Below are positions 1 through 6,825 of a stretch of 35,349 bases of DNA, piece after piece. Source of the DNA: an uncultured beta proteobacterium (GTDB lineage: Bacteria; Pseudomonadota; Gammaproteobacteria; Burkholderiales; Burkholderiaceae_C). The stretch is from positions 1-35,349 of the forward strand of contig CAIVHU010000002.1 in the NCBI GenBank assembly GCA_903905735.1, in the 5' to 3' direction. Every line of letters begins with the position of its first letter. Position 1 is the stretch's first letter. Both the position numbers and the translations under genes were made by a program. Under the pieces are notes generated by a model. It had not been told where the DNA came from, made no database searches, and was given only the letters and a program-made list of their open reading frames with translations.

Positions 1-264
1 ATCATCAGCTGATGTGGCAGGGCTATGCTTGTTTGCAAATGATGTGCGCCGGATTCGTGCTTGGCGCAGCACGATCTGGATGAAAATAGTTGTGGGTAAA
101 GGGCAGGTCTAGCCCGGTGAAAAGCGGACTCCCTGGCTCAAGGTTCCGGGGTTTACAGGCAGTTGCCACGCTGGGCATTGGGGCGGCGGAAAATGTCCGG
201 CTGCAAAGCCTGCGTGCCTTCCCCAAGGGTGACATGGATGGCACCCTTGGTAAATTGGGTTGAG
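1..264. other. left-edge region without a supported gene
   Basis: No complete gene is supported here. The only stretch with some coding character is on the plus strand, 90-263 (57 codons, TTG start, TGA stop), with a mostly GC-rich third position; its C-terminal end reads RAFPKGDMDGTLGKLG. It matches no family I know and could be the decayed 3' end of a gene lying to the left. Stops at 81-83 and 87-89 separate it from the open frame upstream. It is best left as noncoding or remnant. Confidence 0.3.
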
Positions 265-321
265 TAAAAAATCAGCCTCCAGCCCTTTTCCAGCAAGCGC
301 AAGCAGCTACTGATTAAATAG
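265..321 (-). repeat. dispersed short repeat, copy A (3' end of pldA)
   Basis: Read on the minus strand this contains TAGCTGCTTGCGCTTGCTGG, then AAAAGGGCTGGAGGC and a T-rich end. The same block recurs at 15278-15334, 26154-26215 and 34026-34087, and in diverged form inside pldA and dsbD. The copy directly follows the pldA stop codon, and the stop TAG lies in the TAGCTA at its left border. I do not know an established name for the element. Confidence 0.75.
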
Positions 322-1494
322 CTACCAATCCACCAGACTCAAGCCCACGCCCAGCACGGTGCGGCGGCGGTTGTAGTCGATCAGCGAGTCGCCGTAGCCT
401 GAGAACAGTTGCGTGTGCAGTTGCAGACCACCGGGTTTGCCGCTGCCGTCGGTGTCGTTCAATTTGCGCAGCCATTCCAGCTTGACCGAGCCGTTGGCCT
501 GCGCACGCAGCGAGTGGCGCACGGTCAGACCGAAGGTGTTTTTCAGGTTCGGGCTCCACTGGCCCGACAGCTCGGCGCGGCCAATCAGGTTGCCGATGTC
601 GGGGTTGTCGTCCGAGGCTGCGCCTTCGGGAATGCGGTACCAGAGTTTGCCCGTCACCTGAAACTGCGCGCCATTTTCCAACCCGGCCATCAGGATCACG
701 CGGTTCCAGCTGCGCGACAGCGGCAAGGGCTGGCCGTTGGACTGGTGGTTGAGCGACAGCCCGGTGTAGCGCATGCGCCAGTCGCCGGGTAGGTCCAGGT
801 CGGTGGGGTAGATGTAGATCAGCTCGGGCTCGTGGTCGGTGGTGCGAAACGGGCGCGACAGGTCGCCGCTGAAAATCTGCCAATTGGACTGCTGGGTGTA
901 GGCAAACCACAGCGAGTCACGCTTAAGCGGCTGATTCTGGGTCATCAGGCCTTGGGCGATTTTGGTCCGGATGGAGAGCTGGATGCGCGCCTCGGTGGTG
1001 CGGTAGTCCACGGCGCTGGCGGCGCGGTGGTCGGGCAGGATCGAATCGGGCTGGGTGTTGACGCTGTCCGAGCCGATCACCGACAAGCTGATCGGTTTGT
1101 AGCCACGGATGCCAAAGGTGCCGCAGTCGCTGCCGGCTTCCAGTTCCCAAAAGCGCGACAACTCCGAAAACCGGGGATTTTTGCAGTCATGCACGGCGGG
1201 TGCGACCATGGTGATGACGACGGGCTCGACAGCGGGCGGTGGCACTGGTGTGGTTGCGGTTGTGGCGGCGTCTGCGGCCAGGCTGCTGGCTGAGGCTGCT
1301 TCCACGCGGGGTGTTGGCTGGCTGCCTTGTTGCGCCGCCCAGTGGTCAAAGCACCTCAGGCGGGCGGTATCGTCACTGCTCAGGTCGCTGCATTGCTGCC
1401 AGCCTGAGGTTGAGGTTTGAGGGTCATTTTGGGCTGTAGCCCATGTGGCTGCTGCACAAGCAGCTATGAAAATAAAAGCGTGGTTTGGTGTCAT
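322..1494 (-). CDS. pldA: outer-membrane phospholipase A1 (PldA/OMPLA family)
   Basis: A 390-residue product. OMPLA is a calcium-dependent outer-membrane beta-barrel that hydrolyses acyl chains of misplaced phospholipids in the outer leaflet. The catalytic signature is visible: NHQSNG gives His250 and Ser252, and SRSWNR gives Asn264. The spacing (2 and 12 residues) equals that of the E. coli triad H142/S144/N156. The start at 1494 is chosen because it gives a signal peptide (MTPNHAFIFIAACAAATWATA, cleavage before Q22); the open frame extends 56 codons further upstream without a signal. An Ala/Thr/Pro-rich linker (about residues 60-95) precedes the barrel, making the protein longer than E. coli PldA. 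Most of the signal peptide is encoded by a copy of the dispersed repeat (1425-1476). No operon partner; the divergent neighbour starts at 1653. Confidence 0.9.
   Translation of the reverse strand: MTPNHAFIFIAACAAATWATAQNDPQTSTSGWQQCSDLSSDDTARLRCFDHWAAQQGSQPTPRVEAASASSLAADAATTATTPVPPPAVEPVVITMVAPAVHDCKNPRFSELSRFWELEAGSDCGTFGIRGYKPISLSVIGSDSVNTQPDSILPDHRAASAVDYRTTEARIQLSIRTKIAQGLMTQNQPLKRDSLWFAYTQQSNWQIFSGDLSRPFRTTDHEPELIYIYPTDLDLPGDWRMRYTGLSLNHQSNGQPLPLSRSWNRVILMAGLENGAQFQVTGKLWYRIPEGAASDDNPDIGNLIGRAELSGQWSPNLKNTFGLTVRHSLRAQANGSVKLEWLRKLNDTDGSGKPGGLQLHTQLFSGYGDSLIDYNRRRTVLGVGLSLVDW
1425..1476 (-). repeat. dispersed repeat, copy B, inside the pldA signal peptide
   Basis: The minus strand reads CATAGCTGCTTGTGCAGCAG, followed by CCACATGGGCTACAGCCC. 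This matches the CATAGCTGCTTGCGC core of the intergenic copies and, more closely, the copy at 23857-23906 (ACATGGGCTACAG shared exactly). It is translated as FIAACAAATWATAQ, the hydrophobic core and cleavage site of the PldA signal peptide. Confidence 0.7.
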
Positions 1495-1652
1495 GGGGGT
1501 GGCGCGGTCACGGGCACCAGGCGGTTGGTGAGGCGGTTTGCAACGAAGTCGGATGACATTTTGCCTTGCTGCAACAGGTGCAGCCTGTTGTTGGGATGTC
1601 CTACCCAACGCCGGGCGTAAACTTAAGCTTGGGGCGAATAACAAGGATCCAG

Positions 1653-2174
1653 GTGAAAACAAGCAGGCAGATGGGCGCGCGAGGCATGTTGGAGGGCATC
1701 TTTTTGATGCTTTTCTGCATGGTGACTCTCGCCCAGAGTTTGCCCAAGCCGAAGGGACCGGTGATTTTGACGATCAGTGGCCAGATCACCCATCGCAACT
1801 CACCGGACGGCGCGCAGTTTGATGCCGCCATGCTGCATGCGCTGCCCGCCCTTGCATTCAGCACCCGCACGCAATGGCAAAGCATGCCCATGAAATTTTC
1901 CGGCCTGGCGCTCAAAACCGTGCTCGATGCCGTGGGCGCGCAGGGCAGTAAGCTGCACCTGACGGCGCTGGACCGTTATGAGGCCATGGTGCCGGTCAGC
2001 GATGTCGCGCTGTACAACCCGATGCTGGCGCTGCAGGCCAATGGGCGTGCGCTCAAGGTGCGCACGCTGGGGCCGGTCTTGCTGATGTACCCGTTCGATG
2101 ATTCCCCCGAGCTCAATACCGATGTGTATTACAGCCGCTGCGTCTGGCAGCTCCAGCGCATTGTGGTGGAGTGA
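1653..2174 (+). CDS. secreted sulfite-oxidase-fold (molybdopterin-binding-like) protein
   Basis: About 173 residues. The body resembles the small oxidoreductase molybdopterin-binding domain (SUOX fold), often annotated as a molybdopterin-dependent oxidoreductase. The GTG at 1653 is preceded by AAGGA (1642-1646) and gives a plausible signal peptide (KTSRQMGARG, then GIFLMLFCMVTLAQ). ATG codons at 1671 and 1686 are alternatives. The cysteine that ligates molybdenum in true sulfite oxidases is not evident: the mature part has one cysteine, close to the C-terminus (SRCVW). A ligand-binding or sensory role is therefore as likely as catalysis. The stop (2172-2174) overlaps the ATG of the following hybrid kinase by one base, which suggests translational coupling and a shared job, perhaps as the kinase's periplasmic sensing partner. 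That role is inference. Confidence 0.7.
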   Translation: MKTSRQMGARGMLEGIFLMLFCMVTLAQSLPKPKGPVILTISGQITHRNSPDGAQFDAAMLHALPALAFSTRTQWQSMPMKFSGLALKTVLDAVGAQGSKLHLTALDRYEAMVPVSDVALYNPMLALQANGRALKVRTLGPVLLMYPFDDSPELNTDVYYSRCVWQLQRIVVE

Positions 2175-4069
2175 TGGCGCAGTCGCCGCTGTCCACGGGG
2201 GAACCAGCAGCGACACCGCCCGGACGCTGGTCGGGCTGGCTGCAGGTGTCCCACAAGTCCACACGCTATTTGCTGGTGGTTGTGGCCGCGGCCACCTTGC
2301 TGGTGGTGGCTGGTCTGGGTTGGTTCCAGTATCGGCAGATCGATTCCGTGACTCTGGCCACCATCAAGGGGCAGGGCAACCTGATCTGGGTGTGCTCCAA
2401 GCTCGAACTGCAATTGGGCAGTTACCAGGCAGCGCTGCGCGAGACGGTGGACCAGGGCAGCAACCCGGCCTTGCTGGAGGAGACGACCAACCAGTACAAC
2501 GTCTTCGTGAGCCAGGTGCAGCTTTTGCAAAGCATGGACAGCAACGCCTCCCTGCGCACGCATGAGAGCTTTCAGGCCTTGCTGGCGGCAGTCAACGCCT
2601 ATATCAACCAGGCTGACCTGTATCTGACCGATGTACCCAAACATCTGTCGCCGCAGGTGGCTCGCCAATTGTTTCAGGACAGTCAGGGTCTGCTGGTCAA
2701 AGCGCATCGTCTGACGATGGATGCCTACCATGTCGAGACCTCCCTGGCCCAGGCCTCGCTGCAGGAAATTCGCCGCTTCACCCTGTATTACGGCATCACC
2801 GCCACGGTGCTGATTGTGCTGACCTTGTGGGTGGGCTGGCTGACGATGCGCCGACTGGCCATGGTGAGCCGCCTGCAATTGCAGCACAGCGAGTTTTTGC
2901 GCGCCAAAAAAGAGATGGCTGAGGCCACCAACCGCGCGCAGTCGCGGTTTTTGTCGGCTGCCAGCCACGACCTGCGCCAGCCCGCCCATGCGCTGGGGCT
3001 GTTCATGTCGCAGTTGGCACCCTTGCCGCTGGAGCCCCCAGCGCGCCACCTGGTGGACTGCGCGCAGGAGGCGGTGCACGACATGCAGTCGATGCTGGAC
3101 GGCATGTTTGATCTGGCGCGACTGGACGGCGAGTCCATGCACAGCGAGATCCGTCCCTTTGCCATCAGCGACTTGCTCAACGCCTTGCGCAACAGCTACG
3201 CCGCCGAGGCCAGCTCTCGGGGCCTGCGCTTGCGGGTGCGCCCCAGTCGCGCCTGGGTCCAGAGCGACTCGGTCTTGTTGCGACGCATCCTGTTCAACCT
3301 GGTCAGCAACGCCATCCGCTACACCCATCAGGGCAGTGTGCTGGTGGCTTGCCGCGTGGCCAGCGATGGGCGGCAGGTCCACATCGAAGTGCGTGACAGC
3401 GGCATTGGCATTGCCCCGCAAGACCATGAACGCATTTTTCAGGAGTTTTACCAGGTGGACAACCCTCAGCGCGACCGCCGTCAGGGCCTGGGCGTGGGTC
3501 TGAGCATCGTGCAGCGCTGCTGCCGACTGCTAGATTTGCCGCTGACACTGCGCTCGGGACTGGGGTGTGGCAGCACTTACCGGCTCAGTGTCCCGCTGGC
3601 GACCCATCGGCCCAAGCCAGCAGCCGAGCCGACGGGCCTGCTGGCGGCCAAGAACGATCTGGCAGGTGTCGGTGTTTGGGTGATCGAAGACGATGTGATG
3701 AACCGCGAGGCCCTGACAGGCTTGCTGGCCTCCTGGGGCTGCCGCGTGTCGGTGGCGCAAGACCTGAGCTCGGCGCAGGCACTTCTGGCGCAGCAGCCCT
3801 GGCCCGACCTGATCATCAGCGACTTCCGGCTGGCTGGCGGCTTGAATGGCCTGGAGATCATCCAGCGCCTGCGCGAACAGGCCGGGCGTGAACTTGCGGC
3901 CTGCATCATCAGCGGTGACACCCAGCCACAGGTGTCCCAGCGCGTGCGTGAGGCAGGGCTAGTGCTGCTGAGCAAACCAGTGCGCCCCGCCAAGCTGCGC
4001 GGTCTGCTGCGCCACCTGTTGGCCCCGGTAGAAGCCGTTGCAGGCGATGGCACTGCCACGGTGGATTGA
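2174..4069 (+). CDS. membrane hybrid sensor histidine kinase with C-terminal receiver
   Basis: A 631-residue product. Order: N-terminal membrane segment (about 32-51), helical periplasmic region (about 55-200), second membrane segment (about 205-225), then HisKA with SAASHDLRQPAHALG (His265). The ATPase domain has an N box (NLVSNAIRYT), G1 (DSGIGIAPQD) and G2 (GLGVGLSIV). The C-terminal receiver has IEDD, phospho-acceptor context IISDFRL and a conserved Lys in LLSKPV. The kinase style HDLRQP is common in hybrid kinases of Betaproteobacteria. No DNA-binding regulator is encoded next to it, so phosphotransfer must go elsewhere or the receiver is the output. The gene is coupled to the upstream secreted SUOX-fold gene (TGATG overlap; a GTG at 2171 is an alternative start). 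The stimulus is unknown. Confidence 0.9.
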   Translation: MAQSPLSTGEPAATPPGRWSGWLQVSHKSTRYLLVVVAAATLLVVAGLGWFQYRQIDSVTLATIKGQGNLIWVCSKLELQLGSYQAALRETVDQGSNPALLEETTNQYNVFVSQVQLLQSMDSNASLRTHESFQALLAAVNAYINQADLYLTDVPKHLSPQVARQLFQDSQGLLVKAHRLTMDAYHVETSLAQASLQEIRRFTLYYGITATVLIVLTLWVGWLTMRRLAMVSRLQLQHSEFLRAKKEMAEATNRAQSRFLSAASHDLRQPAHALGLFMSQLAPLPLEPPARHLVDCAQEAVHDMQSMLDGMFDLARLDGESMHSEIRPFAISDLLNALRNSYAAEASSRGLRLRVRPSRAWVQSDSVLLRRILFNLVSNAIRYTHQGSVLVACRVASDGRQVHIEVRDSGIGIAPQDHERIFQEFYQVDNPQRDRRQGLGVGLSIVQRCCRLLDLPLTLRSGLGCGSTYRLSVPLATHRPKPAAEPTGLLAAKNDLAGVGVWVIEDDVMNREALTGLLASWGCRVSVAQDLSSAQALLAQQPWPDLIISDFRLAGGLNGLEIIQRLREQAGRELAACIISGDTQPQVSQRVREAGLVLLSKPVRPAKLRGLLRHLLAPVEAVAGDGTATVD

Positions 4070-4153
4070 ACCGCCGGGTGAACCCGCGCTGCCGGTACGC
4101 TGGCGCACAGACGCAGGCCACCTCCTGCAAATACAACCCGAGAGTGACCTAAC

Positions 4154-4191
4154 CGTGCCCGATAGACGGGCCAGTCGGCACGTCTCTTTTT
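4154..4191 (+). terminator. possible rho-independent terminator after the hybrid kinase
   Basis: CGTGCC (4154-4159) pairs with GGCACG (4177-4182), followed by TCTCTTTTT. The loop is long (17 bases), so the hairpin is only moderately convincing. It lies between the hybrid kinase and the PRC-barrel gene, where a transcription end would be expected. Confidence 0.4.
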
Positions 4192-4211
4192 CAACTCAAA
4201 GGCGCTTCATC

Positions 4212-4889
4212 ATGAAAAAATCTCTCTCCATTCTCACGCTTGCTCTGGCCGGTGCTTTTGTTGCGATCGTTCCAGCCACCGCCCAGGTGGCTGGCGGCAC
4301 CACCACCACGGGTATCAGCGTGGTGGAATCCACCCAACTCGCGCTTGGGTGGAGCGTGAAGAAGAGCTTGCTGGGCAAGACCATCTACAACGAGTCGGGC
4401 AAGAAGGTGGGCAAAGTGGAAGACATCATCATTGCACCGGACAAGTCGGTGTCTTATGTGATTGTTGGTGCGGGTGGTTTTATTGGGATGGGGCGGCACG
4501 ATGTGGCTATTCCTGTCTCGCAGATTCAGGATCAGGCGAGCAGGCTGGTGATGGCAGGTGCCACTCAGGACATGATCAAGGCCATGCCGCAGTTTGAATA
4601 CGCCAATGACAACGCCCGGCGCAATCAGTTTGTCGCTTCAGCCGAGAAAGACATCACCCGGGGCAAAGCCAAGGTGTTCGAGCTGGAGAAAAAAGCCGGC
4701 ACTGCCGATGCTGCAGCCAAGGCAAAGATTGACCTGGACATCACTGCGCTGGAGTTGGACGTGAAGTCTGCCGAGTCCAAACTGTCCGAGCTCAATCAGG
4801 CCACGGCAAACCGCTGGAAAGAATTTGAAGCCGGTGTGAGCGCGGCCACAGCCCGGTTGCGTGCATCCATCGAGAAAAACAAGACTTGA
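4212..4889 (+). CDS. exported PRC-barrel protein with C-terminal coiled coil
   Basis: 225 residues. The start is set by MKKSLSILTLALAGAFVAIV and a signal peptidase site ATA|Q after residue 24. The frame is open further upstream, but without a signal. Residues about 45-112 form a PRC-barrel (KKVGKVEDIIIAPDKSVSYV, then VGAGGFIGMG and VAIPVSQI), a small beta-barrel domain found in photosynthetic reaction centre H subunits, RimM and many stress-related envelope proteins. Residues about 135-225 are charged, heptad-like and probably coiled coil (FELEKKAG, then DLDITALELDVKSAESKLSEL). The location is presumably periplasmic. No partner gene is evident; the function is unknown beyond a likely protein-binding role in the envelope. 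Confidence 0.8.
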   Translation: MKKSLSILTLALAGAFVAIVPATAQVAGGTTTTGISVVESTQLALGWSVKKSLLGKTIYNESGKKVGKVEDIIIAPDKSVSYVIVGAGGFIGMGRHDVAIPVSQIQDQASRLVMAGATQDMIKAMPQFEYANDNARRNQFVASAEKDITRGKAKVFELEKKAGTADAAAKAKIDLDITALELDVKSAESKLSELNQATANRWKEFEAGVSAATARLRASIEKNKT

Positions 4890-4911
4890 TGGCTACCGCG
4901 CGCTGTGTTGC

Positions 4912-5292
4912 TCAGGGCAACACTGGCGTGCCAGCCGTCAGGTCAATCTGAACAAAATAGTTGCAAGCGATCACCACCATCTCGTTCACCGAGGGGTGAC
5001 CCACCACCTCATAACCGGCGATGTGCCTGGCAGTCTGCGGGCGATGTTTGTCCACAAAATGCTGGAAGTCCGCCAGCGCTTGGCGTGCGCCGGTGATCAG
5101 CACCCGGATGATGCCTTCAAGGGCATCGCAGACCTGACCAAAGAACTCATGCTCCGAGCGCACGCCGCTGGCATGCTGGCGCGTCAGGGACAGAGGTTCG
5201 TGAAGCTGGTGCTCGTCTGCCTGTTCGGTGCCAAACTGCACCACTTGTGCATTGTGATGGTCAACAAAAACCACGGCGTGACAGAAGCCCAT
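4912..5292 (-). CDS. eRF1-like 'translational machinery' family protein
   Basis: 126 residues. The pattern is that of a small bacterial family distantly resembling the central domain of archaeal/eukaryotic release factor eRF1: HAVVFVDHHNAQVVQF at the N-terminus, FFGQVCDALEGIIRVLITG in the middle and EVVGHPSVNEMVVIAC near the C-terminus. Its biochemical role is not established; annotations call it a translational machinery protein. It starts 3 bp after the stop of the DksA/TraR-like gene, so the two are almost certainly co-transcribed, which hints at a stress or ribosome-related function. The assignment rests on remembered family patterns. Confidence 0.6.
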   Translation of the reverse strand: MGFCHAVVFVDHHNAQVVQFGTEQADEHQLHEPLSLTRQHASGVRSEHEFFGQVCDALEGIIRVLITGARQALADFQHFVDKHRPQTARHIAGYEVVGHPSVNEMVVIACNYFVQIDLTAGTPVLP

Positions 5293-5295
5293 GGA

Positions 5296-5673
5296 TCAAT
5301 GTGTCCGTTCATGAAGGGCTTGGCAGGCGGTGCAGCGCAGGGCCTGCGGTTCGAGTTGCAGGCGCTCAAAGGCGATGGCCAGATGGCAATCCACGCACAG
5401 CCCATAGTCGGGGCCGTGAATGCGCAGCAGGGCTTGCGTGATGGCGCTGAACTCGCGGCTGTCAATGTCTGCGACAGCATCCTCAACCTCCTCGTCGCCC
5501 GAGTGCAGCGGGGCTTCGTGCATGTCTTGTTGCATCGTCTTGTAAGCATGCTGCGCCTGCGTCAAGTCTTCCAGTTGGGTGTCGCTTTGTTGCTCCAGCG
5601 ACGCCAGTCGCAACCGCAACACGTCCATCAAAGTACTGCGCTGAAGTGGGGAGATGGGCGGGTATATGGACAT
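5296..5673 (-). CDS. DksA/TraR-type C4 zinc-finger protein
   Basis: 125 residues. The N-terminal two-thirds is predicted helical coiled coil (LRLRLASLEQQSDTQLEDL) and acidic (GDEEVEDAVADIDSRE). The C-terminus carries CVDC and, 19 residues on, CTAC, the four-cysteine zinc finger of the DksA/TraR family (YGLCVDCHLAI, then LRCTACQALHE). DksA binds RNA polymerase through the secondary channel together with ppGpp. Short variants like this one may do the same or act independently, and the DxxDxA tip motif is not clearly present. First gene of a probable two-gene operon with the eRF1-like gene. Confidence 0.8.
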   Translation of the reverse strand: MSIYPPISPLQRSTLMDVLRLRLASLEQQSDTQLEDLTQAQHAYKTMQQDMHEAPLHSGDEEVEDAVADIDSREFSAITQALLRIHGPDYGLCVDCHLAIAFERLQLEPQALRCTACQALHERTH

Positions 5674-5712
5674 GATCAGGTACCGGAGATGGCGAAAGAA
5701 CCTGACCTTAGC

Positions 5713-5730
5713 CCACCCTCAAGGGGGTGG
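5713..5730. repeat. intergenic hairpin
   Basis: CCACCC (5713-5718) and GGGTGG (5725-5730) form a 6-bp stem with a 6-base loop between the converging-direction end of the transglutaminase-like gene and the DksA-like gene start. No T-run follows on either strand, so it is not a standard terminator; it may stabilise an mRNA end or be a short palindromic repeat. Confidence 0.4.
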
Positions 5731-5752
5731 TCTGTGTGTTAGCGCACGGAAC

Positions 5753-6640
5753 TCAGCCTGGGGTGACTTCGTCGGCCCAGACGGTGAAGCGCGTCAATGT
5801 GTTGGGTCCAAAAGTGCTGGCCAGCGCCACGTCGCAGGCATCGCGCCCGCGCGCCATCAGTACCCGGCCAATGCGCGGCGTGTTGTTGCGTGCATCGAAG
5901 GTGTACCAGCGGTCACCCAGATAGGCCTCAAACCAGCCCGCGAAATCCATGGGAGCGGGCACCGCCGGGATACGGATATCACCCAGGTAGCCGGTGCAGT
6001 AGCGTGCCGGTATGTTCATGCAGCGGCAAAAGGCAATCGCCAGGTGGGCGTAGTCGCGGCACACGCCCCGGCCCTCGTTGTAGGCTTCCCAGGCGGTGCG
6101 GGTGCGGCGCGCGTGGTGGTAGCCAAACTCGATGTGCTGATGCACAAAATCGCAGATCGCCTGCACGCGCGCCCAGCCGGTGGGGCCGTTGCCAAACAGC
6201 TGCCAGGCGATCCCGGACAACTGATCGGTTTCGCAATAACGACTGCCCAGCAGGAAAACCAGTGTGGACTCCGGCAGCAACTCCACCGGACTCTGCAGGG
6301 CCCACGGGGCGACGATGTCAGGCAGACCGTTGTCGTTGATCAGGGCATCGGTGCTCAGCGCAAAGCGTCCCTGGGGTGCCACGATGCGGCTGCACCAGTT
6401 GCCAAACAGGTCGCGGTAGGCGGTCACGGGCACCGCCGGGTTGGTGAAAAGCAGGTCCGGGCGCACTAGGTCTGGTGCGCGAGAGTGGTGCACATTCAGC
6501 GCCAGGATCATGGGCGTTGGCGCAGGGCAGTCGTATTCCATCTCAAAACCAACGCGTATTTGTAGCCTGGGAGCTTGGGCCGGCAGCGATGTAGGGGATG
6601 GCAGCATATTGTTAAACGGAGTGTGATGATCGTCGTTCAT
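5753..6640 (-). CDS. transglutaminase-like cysteine protease-fold protein
   Basis: 295 residues, cytosolic by sequence (no signal peptide). An N-terminal beta-rich domain (about 25-130) is followed by a transglutaminase-like core. The nucleophile motif GVCRDYAHLAIA (Cys194) and the third-residue motif WYTFDARNN (Asp249) are clear. The segment that normally carries the catalytic His (H-x-W-x-E) reads DFAGWFEAY, with Ala234 at the expected His position. From memory many members of this bacterial subfamily also lack it, so the catalytic state is uncertain; the usual suggested activities are peptidase or amide hydrolase. ATG at 6640 is used; Met12 (6607) is an alternative. It stands alone, divergent from mgtA. 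Confidence 0.75.
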   Translation of the reverse strand: MNDDHHTPFNNMLPSPTSLPAQAPRLQIRVGFEMEYDCPAPTPMILALNVHHSRAPDLVRPDLLFTNPAVPVTAYRDLFGNWCSRIVAPQGRFALSTDALINDNGLPDIVAPWALQSPVELLPESTLVFLLGSRYCETDQLSGIAWQLFGNGPTGWARVQAICDFVHQHIEFGYHHARRTRTAWEAYNEGRGVCRDYAHLAIAFCRCMNIPARYCTGYLGDIRIPAVPAPMDFAGWFEAYLGDRWYTFDARNNTPRIGRVLMARGRDACDVALASTFGPNTLTRFTVWADEVTPG

Positions 6641-6719
6641 AGGGTTTTCTGAGGACAGGTGTGGCGGGCTTTAACATGGCTGTGCGAATAACTCACTGTA
6701 AAAAGGCACGGGTCAAGGG

Positions 6720-6780
6720 TCTGTGCGCCAGCGCACGATGAAGCGGTGTGTTGGACAGCACACAGACTACCGCATTGCGG
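6720..6780 (+). promoter_or_regulatory. hairpin-rich leader upstream of the MgtA-type gene
   Basis: Three inverted repeats lie within 61 bp, 46 bp before the ATPase start: GTGCGC/GCGCAC (6723-6736), GTGTG/CACAC (6746-6763) and CCGCA/TGCGG (6770-6780). In addition TCTGTG (6720-6725) can pair with CACAGA (6761-6766), which would compete with the first two. MgtA leaders are known to control expression by alternative structures; whether this one does is inference, and no M-box was recognised. Confidence 0.3.
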
Positions 6781-6825
6781 CTGAGTTAGTTTGTCCATTT
6801 TTCAACCACTGCGGCCTATTCAGTG

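Noticed and set aside
23..244. 73-codon minus-strand frame at the left edge
   Set aside because: Composition is Pro/Ser/Ala-rich without pattern, and there is no ribosome site or known motif.
2129..3427. Long open frame on the minus strand opposite the hybrid kinase (also 7858-9474, 12619-14082 and 28902-30026)
   Set aside because: These are antisense shadows of high-GC genes. They have repetitive Gln/His/Arg-rich composition, no motifs and no ribosome sites, and the opposite strand carries clear domains.
6641..6822. M-box magnesium riboswitch upstream of mgtA
   Set aside because: None of the conserved M-box core could be recognised; only local hairpins are visible.
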